Source: Clostridium sp. CAG:575
GTDB taxonomy: Bacteria > Bacillota > Clostridia > TANB77 > CAG-508
DNA length: 10,815 bases
Assembly (NCBI GenBank): GCA_000435535.1
Contig: FR884564.1
Location: 92,737-103,551 of the forward strand
Direction: 5' to 3'
Shown here: positions 5,990 through 10,815 of the stretch, one piece after another
Position numbering within the stretch: position 1 is the stretch's first letter
Layout: each line of letters starts with the position of its first letter
The notes under the pieces: generated by a model
Told to the model about the DNA's origin: nothing
Databases searched by the model: none
The model's input: only the letters and a program-made list of their open reading frames with translations
Translations under genes and position numbers: made by a program

Positions 5990-6436
5990 ATGAAAAATCA
6001 GAAAGGTATTACTTTAACATCTTTAGTAATTTATATTATTGGAATGGTAGTTGTAATAGGAATTGTAGCAAATTTAACAACATTCTTTTACAAAAATATA
6101 AACAAAATTGATGATAGCAATATATCTACAGATTATACTAAATTTACAAGCATATTTTTAACAGAATTAAATCAACAGGGAAATACAATAATAGAAGCGA
6201 AAACATATGAAAAAGACAGCAAGAAAATAAGTTATATTATTTTTTCAAGTGGTAATCAATATACCTATAAAGAAGAAAACAAATCTATTTATAAAAATAA
6301 TATAAAAATTTGCAGTCAAATAGATAATTGTGAATTTTCATATATATATCAAGATTCAAAATACAAAATAAGTATTGAGTTAATTGCTGGAAATATCAAT
6401 TTAACAGGGGATAATAAAATTGTTTATACTATGTAA
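5990..6436 (+). CDS. PilW/ComGF-like minor pilin
   Basis: A 148-residue prepilin-like protein. The leader MKNQKG is almost the same as in the two other pilins, with cleavage expected after Gly6 to give Ile-Thr-Leu. The hydrophobic helix spans about 7-33. The rest is a strand-rich domain with a hairpin-like SYIIFSSGNQYTYKEENKSI (81-100), a pattern found in PilW, GspJ and ComGF minor pilins. Two cysteines, C108 and C114, frame a short loop and could form a disulphide outside the cell. Mature position 5 is Ser, not Glu. The ribosome binding site GGAGG (5979-5983) is six bases before the ATG. It pairs by position with the PilV-like gene before it. The class is clear; the exact subfamily is not. 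Confidence 0.7.
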   Translation: MKNQKGITLTSLVIYIIGMVVVIGIVANLTTFFYKNINKIDDSNISTDYTKFTSIFLTELNQQGNTIIEAKTYEKDSKKISYIIFSSGNQYTYKEENKSIYKNNIKICSQIDNCEFSYIYQDSKYKISIELIAGNINLTGDNKIVYTM

Positions 6437-6459
6437 TTTTTGGTAATTATACATAAACG

Positions 6460-6488
6460 ATGAAAACTAAAACGAACTATAGTATAAT
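6460..6488 (+). promoter_or_regulatory. Candidate promoter for pilB-pilT-pilC
   Basis: A perfect -10 box TATAAT at 6483-6488 is preceded after 17 bases by ATGAAA at 6460-6465, which matches TTGACA at four of six places. It lies in the 94-base gap between the minor pilin gene and pilB. Transcription would start near 6495, 35 bases or so before the pilB start. It would let the motor genes be expressed apart from the pilin part of the locus. Confidence 0.5.
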
Positions 6489-6530
6489 AAATATGAAAAG
6501 TAATCTTTCAAGAGAAAGGAATGAATAACT

Positions 6531-8168
6531 ATGGAAATGAAAAGAAGACAACCTATTGGAGTTGAATTAGTAAAAAGAGGTGTAGTAACAGAAAACGATA
6601 TAAATAGAGCATTAGAGTATCAAAGGGACCACTCAGATATGAGGTTAGGAGATATTTTACATGTATTAAATGTATGTGATGCGCAAGTATTAATTGAAAA
6701 TATTGCTGATATTGTTGGTGGAAAAGCAATTGTATTAAATGGTGATACTTTAAAAATTAAGCCAACAGAATATATTACATTAGATATGGTTAAGAAAAAT
6801 CAATGTATTCCTTTTGAAGTTTATAATGGAAAAATAAAAGTATGTTTTGCAGATAATGCAAAGTCTAGTAAAATGGATTCTGTAAGATTATTTCTTTTAA
6901 ATAAAGGTTTGGTTATGGAAACATATATAACTTTTGAAAAAGATATAGAAAGAATAATAACAAATTTGGAAGGAGAGATTCCAAAAAATATAGAAAAAAA
7001 TACAGCTTCAGGAACAATGGTAGAATTAGTAGATAGTATTATTAGAGAAGGAATGGAAAAGAGAGCTAGTGATATACATATTGAGCCATTATTAAATGAA
7101 GTTAGAATAAGATATAGAATAGATGGTGAATTATTTACAGCAGGAAGTATTCCGAAAGAAAAACAACAACAGTTAATAGGAAGATTAAAAGCAATCTCTA
7201 ATATGCACCAAGAAAAACAAGAAGCACAAGATGGTAGAATTCTTTTATATGATGATTATAATATTCGTGTATCTTCACAGCCAAATGTATGTGGAGAAAA
7301 ATTTGTACTAAGATTATTAAAGAAAGAAACAGATATAAGAAATATATTTGAATTAGGGTACCCAGGAACAGAAAAAGAATTAAAGAAAAGTTTTAATAAG
7401 AAAAATAGTATTGCAATTATAGCAGCACCTACAGGAGCTGGTAAAACAACAACATTATATAGTATTATAGATTATTTAAACTCACCAGAAATCAATATTA
7501 CAACAATAGAAGATCCAGTTGAAATAAGAATAGATGGATTAAATCAAATCGAAATAGGAAATAAATCTACTTTTTCAGGATCATTAAGGACAGTATTAAG
7601 ACAGGATCCTGATATCATATTAGTAGGAGAAATACGTGACCAGGAAACAGCTGAAATTGCAATTCAAGCTGGACAAACAGGACACTACGTATTATCAACT
7701 ATACATACAATAGATAGTATTGAAGTTATAAACAGAATGAGGAAAATGGGATTATCAGATTATGATATTTCTAGTACATTAGCAACTTCTGTTTCACAAA
7801 GACTAGTAAGAAGAGTATGCCCAAATTGCAGAAAAGAAAGAGAATTTACAGAAAAAGAAAAAGAAATTATTTCTAAGATAGCAGAAAAATATGGAGAGAA
7901 AATTGATTTTACAAATGCTAAAACATATGATGCAGTCGGATGTAATAAATGTAACCAATTAGGTTATTATGGAAGAATTGGTGTATTTGAAATATTAGAT
8001 ATTACTGATGATTTAAAAGAATTAATAGTAAAAGGTGCATCTACAATAGAAATTAGAAAAAAAGCACTAGAAAATGATTATAGACCATTAATAGTTGATG
8101 GTATACACAAAGTTTTAGCGGGAGATACAACATTAGAAGAATTAAATAAACAACTTATTATATATTAA
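6531..8168 (+). CDS. pilB: Type IV pilus assembly ATPase PilB
   Basis: A 545-residue hexameric secretion-type ATPase that drives pilus extension from the cytoplasmic face. Visible motifs: Walker A APTGAGKTT (299-307, Lys305), Asp box TTIEDPVEI (324-332), Walker B ILVGEIRD (363-370, Glu367) and His box STIHT (389-393, His392). A zinc site is formed by C430-x2-C433 and C471-x2-C474, a PilB/GspE trait absent from PilT. The N-terminal domain starts with PIGVELVKRG (8-17) and has RALEYQ (26-31) and MRLGDIL (37-43), the spacing of the MshEN-type repeat that binds cyclic di-GMP in some PilB/MshE proteins; the second repeat is imperfect. All catalytic residues are present, so it should be active. The Shine-Dalgarno AAGGA (6516-6520) is ten bases before the ATG; an out-of-frame ATG at 6521 touches the Shine-Dalgarno and is not used. 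pilT follows after 16 bases. Confidence 0.95.
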   Translation: MEMKRRQPIGVELVKRGVVTENDINRALEYQRDHSDMRLGDILHVLNVCDAQVLIENIADIVGGKAIVLNGDTLKIKPTEYITLDMVKKNQCIPFEVYNGKIKVCFADNAKSSKMDSVRLFLLNKGLVMETYITFEKDIERIITNLEGEIPKNIEKNTASGTMVELVDSIIREGMEKRASDIHIEPLLNEVRIRYRIDGELFTAGSIPKEKQQQLIGRLKAISNMHQEKQEAQDGRILLYDDYNIRVSSQPNVCGEKFVLRLLKKETDIRNIFELGYPGTEKELKKSFNKKNSIAIIAAPTGAGKTTTLYSIIDYLNSPEINITTIEDPVEIRIDGLNQIEIGNKSTFSGSLRTVLRQDPDIILVGEIRDQETAEIAIQAGQTGHYVLSTIHTIDSIEVINRMRKMGLSDYDISSTLATSVSQRLVRRVCPNCRKEREFTEKEKEIISKIAEKYGEKIDFTNAKTYDAVGCNKCNQLGYYGRIGVFEILDITDDLKELIVKGASTIEIRKKALENDYRPLIVDGIHKVLAGDTTLEELNKQLIIY

Positions 8169-8184
8169 GAGGGGGATTACCATT

Positions 8185-9291
8185 ATGAATATGGATAAAA
8201 TTTTAGATATGGCAATAGAAAAGGATGCATCAGATGTACATTTGATTTGTGGAAACAAACCAATGCTTAGAATATCAAGAGAGTTAATACCAATAGAGGA
8301 AATGGATGTATTAGAACCAGAAGATATGAATGAAATGTATGATTATCTAGTAAAAGGAAATGTTGAAAAAGATGAATTATTTAATACAACAAGAAAATTA
8401 GATACATCTTATGAATATAAAGGAATACGTCTAAGAGTTAATATATCACTTTCTGATGATATACCATTATGTACTTTAAGACTTATAAAAAACACATTAC
8501 CACCATATGAATCATTGGGATTACCTGATATAATAAGAAGAATGACATATCAACCACAAGGGCTTATATTAGTAACAGGAAAAACTAACTCAGGTAAAAG
8601 TACAACATTAAATGCATTAATAAATGAAATAAATGAAACACAAAATAAAAAGATACTAACACTTGAAAACCCAGTTGAATTTAAGCATCATTCAAAAAAA
8701 TCATTAATAGTACAAAAAGAAGTTGGAAGAGGAGGAGATACACTAACATTTAGTGATGGTGTAAAGAACTCTTTAAGAGAAGACTGTGATATTCTAGTAA
8801 TAGGAGAGATTAGAGATAAAGTAACAATGGAAGCAGCAATAGAAATGGCAGAATCAGGACATTTGGTAGTAGGAACTCTACATACAAAATCTTGTGCGGA
8901 AACAATAGACAGAATGATCAACTTCTACGAAGTAAGAGACCAAGCAAGTATAAAATATTTGCTATCATCATTATTAAAATTAGTAGTATCACAAAGACTA
9001 TTAAAAGGAAAAGATGGAAAACTTGTATTAGTACCAGAAGTAATGGTAGTAGATAATATTGTTGCAGGAATTATAAGAAAAGATAAAATTAGCGTATCAG
9101 AAATAGAAGATGCTATTCAAAGTAGTTCAGATAAAGGAAGTATAGGGTTAATAAATTCAATTGCAACATTATTTGTAGATGACAAAATTACATTAGAACA
9201 AGCAAAAGCACAAATAGAAGAAAAGAATTTAGAAATATTAAATAGAACAATTATGCAAATGAAGATTAGAAGAGACAGTGGAAGACAGTAG
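8185..9291 (+). CDS. pilT: PilT-type twitching/retraction ATPase
   Basis: A 368-residue ATPase of normal PilT length with no zinc site. The N-terminal PAS-like domain has DASDVHLICGNKPMLRI (14-30), the PilT 'ASDlHl..G..P' signature. Walker A is GKTNSGKST (132-140, Lys138), Walker B ILVIGEIRD (203-211, Glu208) and His box GTLHT (230-234, His233). The segment NIVAGIIRKDK (291-301) stands where the retraction motif AIRNLIRE lies. PilT proteins depolymerise pili for twitching, adhesion release or DNA uptake. Oddities: the Asp box reads TLENPVEF (159-166) with Asn for the usual Asp, and Walker A has Lys and Asn where Pro and Gly are usual. Core catalytic residues remain, so activity is likely but altered kinetics are possible. 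The Shine-Dalgarno GAGGGGG (8169-8175) favours this ATG over the in-frame one at 8191. Confidence 0.93.
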   Translation: MNMDKILDMAIEKDASDVHLICGNKPMLRISRELIPIEEMDVLEPEDMNEMYDYLVKGNVEKDELFNTTRKLDTSYEYKGIRLRVNISLSDDIPLCTLRLIKNTLPPYESLGLPDIIRRMTYQPQGLILVTGKTNSGKSTTLNALINEINETQNKKILTLENPVEFKHHSKKSLIVQKEVGRGGDTLTFSDGVKNSLREDCDILVIGEIRDKVTMEAAIEMAESGHLVVGTLHTKSCAETIDRMINFYEVRDQASIKYLLSSLLKLVVSQRLLKGKDGKLVLVPEVMVVDNIVAGIIRKDKISVSEIEDAIQSSSDKGSIGLINSIATLFVDDKITLEQAKAQIEEKNLEILNRTIMQMKIRRDSGRQ

Positions 9292-9319
9292 ATTTTAAAT
9301 AGTCAATAAGGAGGAAAAG

Positions 9320-10660
9320 ATGCCTACATACATGTATAGAGCAGTAACAAGTTCAGGTTTAGTTGTAAGAAATAGAGTAGAAGCGGCAAGTAAACAAAAT
9401 CTTTTAAGAACATTAAAAGAAAATGATTTAATGCCTATTACAATTGAACAAGTAGCATATTCTGCTAAAAGAAAAAAGACTAAAAAGAAAAATATAAAAG
9501 ATATTGAAGAGATAATGCAAAATGCAAATACAACTCAAATAAATACAAAAAAGACATCAACAACTAAAGAAAAAATCAGTATGTATTTGTCTAAAACAGA
9601 AAAAGTAACAACAAGAGATATTGTTATATTTACACAGAATTTCTACTTATTAAAAAAGGCAAATTTTAACAATATTCATGCATTAAAAACAATTATTGAT
9701 AGTACCGAAAATATTACATTTAAAGGCATATTGGAAGATATTTTAGCAGGTGTAGAATCTGGAGAAAACATGTATACTACAATGGAATATTATTCTGATA
9801 CATTTCCAATAATATATATAAATATGATTAAAGTAGGAGAATTATCAGGATCACTTACAAATTCATTAGAACAAGCAGTAAAATATTTGGAATCATCTGA
9901 AACATTAAATAAAAAAATAAGAAGTATATTAATTCCAAATTTAATACAATTTGCATTATTGTTAGTAATGCTTGTGGTAGGAACACTTGTAGCAATACCT
10001 GCAATTCAAAACATATATGAAGAGTTAGGTTCAACAGAAAAATTACCAGGACCAACATTATGGTTCCAAGGTGTTATAAATACAACAATAGAATATTGGT
10101 ATGTGCCAGTATCAATCATAGCAGTAGCTGTAGCAGCAATTATATTCTATATAAATACGCCGAAAGGAAAATATAACTTTGACTATTTTAAATATAAAAT
10201 GCCAATATTTGGACAATTAATATTTGCGTTAGACTTTTCAAGATTAATGAAAGCTATGTTATTAAACTTAAAAAATGGAATGAGAATACAAGATGCAATT
10301 GAAGTAAGTAAAAATGTAGTACAAAACTATGTTATGCTATCAATAATAGAAACATCACTTAACAATATATTGATAGGTGATTCTTGGATAGAACCATTTG
10401 AAAAATCTGGATTAGCTAAACCAATGATAACAGAAATGTTAAAAATAGGAATGCAAACAGATTTATCAGAAATGATGGAAAAATTAGTTGAATATATGGA
10501 AATTGATATAGATAATATTATGGACAAGATAATGAAAGTATTACCAGAATTAGTATATGCAATAGTAGGTGTAGTATTAATATTCTTCGTTATTGTTGTA
10601 TTAGTTCCTTGTATTAACTCTTATATGGGTAACTTCTTATTCTCAGCAGCAGATGTATAA
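9320..10660 (+). CDS. pilC: Type IV pilus platform protein PilC
   Basis: A 446-residue inner-membrane protein with two T2SSF domains. The start MPTYMYRAVTSSGLVVRNRVEAAS is the standard PilC/GspF N-terminus. Residues 48-95 form a Lys/Thr-rich linker, then domain 1 (about 99-228) carries KVGELSGSL (171-179) and a membrane helix at about 206-228. A second helix is near 260-278. Domain 2 (about 295-431) has the matching segment KIGMQTDLSEMMEKL (375-389), where the usual Gly-Glu-x-x-Gly is lost, and ends in a helix at about 411-431. PilC couples PilB and PilT motion to pilin insertion and removal. Residue 163 starts the conserved PxxYxxM-like segment PIIYINM. The Shine-Dalgarno AAGGAGG (9308-9314) is well placed and the gene follows pilT by 28 bases, so they share a transcript. 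No clear terminator follows. Confidence 0.93.
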   Translation: MPTYMYRAVTSSGLVVRNRVEAASKQNLLRTLKENDLMPITIEQVAYSAKRKKTKKKNIKDIEEIMQNANTTQINTKKTSTTKEKISMYLSKTEKVTTRDIVIFTQNFYLLKKANFNNIHALKTIIDSTENITFKGILEDILAGVESGENMYTTMEYYSDTFPIIYINMIKVGELSGSLTNSLEQAVKYLESSETLNKKIRSILIPNLIQFALLLVMLVVGTLVAIPAIQNIYEELGSTEKLPGPTLWFQGVINTTIEYWYVPVSIIAVAVAAIIFYINTPKGKYNFDYFKYKMPIFGQLIFALDFSRLMKAMLLNLKNGMRIQDAIEVSKNVVQNYVMLSIIETSLNNILIGDSWIEPFEKSGLAKPMITEMLKIGMQTDLSEMMEKLVEYMEIDIDNIMDKIMKVLPELVYAIVGVVLIFFVIVVLVPCINSYMGNFLFSAADV

Positions 10661-10726
10661 TAAATTAAAAAGAAAACAGAGAAAATGAAAAAGAAAAATG
10701 GAAACGGAAAAAGAGAAAAGGGAAAA

Positions 10727-10815
10727 GGGGACGTTGCTTGGAATTCCCTCCAAAAAGGGATAAAGGGACACTCCTTTGCTTTATATTTTAACTTATTTAA
10801 AAAGGACTGTCCCTT
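10727..10815 (+). repeat. GGGAC-rich extragenic palindromic repeat, cut by window end
   Basis: Downstream of pilC a purine-rich stretch (10661-10726) runs into GGGGACGTTGC (10727-10737), a small hairpin TCCCT/AGGGA (10745-10749/10756-10760), and an outer pair AAGGGACA (10763-10770) with TGTCCCTT (10808-10815) at the very edge. The high GC of these short blocks stands out from the surroundings. Such GGGAC/GTCCC palindromes are typical of dispersed intergenic repeats in many bacteria. The element probably continues past the window. Nothing else is seen in 10661-10815. Confidence 0.5.

Noticed and set aside
10685..10815. Small frame open to the window end, starting MKKKNGNGKREKGKG
   Set aside because: It has no good ribosome binding site, its first part is low-complexity Lys/Gly from a purine-rich tract, and the rest is translated from the GGGAC repeat. 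It is more likely noncoding.

Overview
This window comes from a very AT-rich bacterium. Coding bias towards AGA, ATA and AAA, strong AAAGGAGG-type ribosome binding sites and the gene content suggest a low-GC member of the Bacillota, most likely a Clostridia-type lineage; that assignment is inference. All genes lie on the + strand. There are no tRNA or rRNA genes, no CRISPR array and no transposase gene. No gap between genes exceeds about 210 bases.

Layout: (1) bases 1-1101 hold the 3' part of rsmB, a 16S rRNA cytosine-C5 methyltransferase cut by the window edge. (2) After a 186-base gap with a good sigma-A-type promoter comes a type IV pilus locus running to base 10660. Its order is: a PilM-PilN fusion, a PilO-like protein, a short bitopic protein with a PilP-like Asn-Pro-Phe motif, a very small major-type pilin, a prepilin-peptidase-like protein (PilD), a PilV-like minor pilin, a PilW/ComGF-like minor pilin, the extension ATPase PilB, the retraction-type ATPase PilT and the platform protein PilC. 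(3) Bases 10661-10815 are noncoding and hold the start of a GGGAC-rich repeat cut by the window end.

How it fits together (established for the families): PilB and PilT power extension and retraction through PilC; PilM, PilN, PilO and PilP-like proteins form the cytoplasmic and membrane alignment complex; PilD cleaves and N-methylates prepilins; the small pilin would build the fibre and the two larger ones would prime or tip it. No secretin is seen in the window, as expected if the cell has a single membrane.

Unusual points: PilD keeps its zinc-type CxxC pairs and first catalytic Asp but lacks the GxGD motif, with Asn where the second Asp should be. None of the three pilins has the usual Glu at mature position 5. 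The PilM half has lost its phosphate-binding Asp-Gly motifs and is fused to PilN. The pilD Shine-Dalgarno is 27 bases from the start codon, but a perfect hairpin between them would shorten this to about 8. The pilin gene is bracketed by an AT-only hairpin upstream and an intrinsic terminator downstream. A 140-base nested palindrome of unknown nature sits between pilD and the minor pilins.
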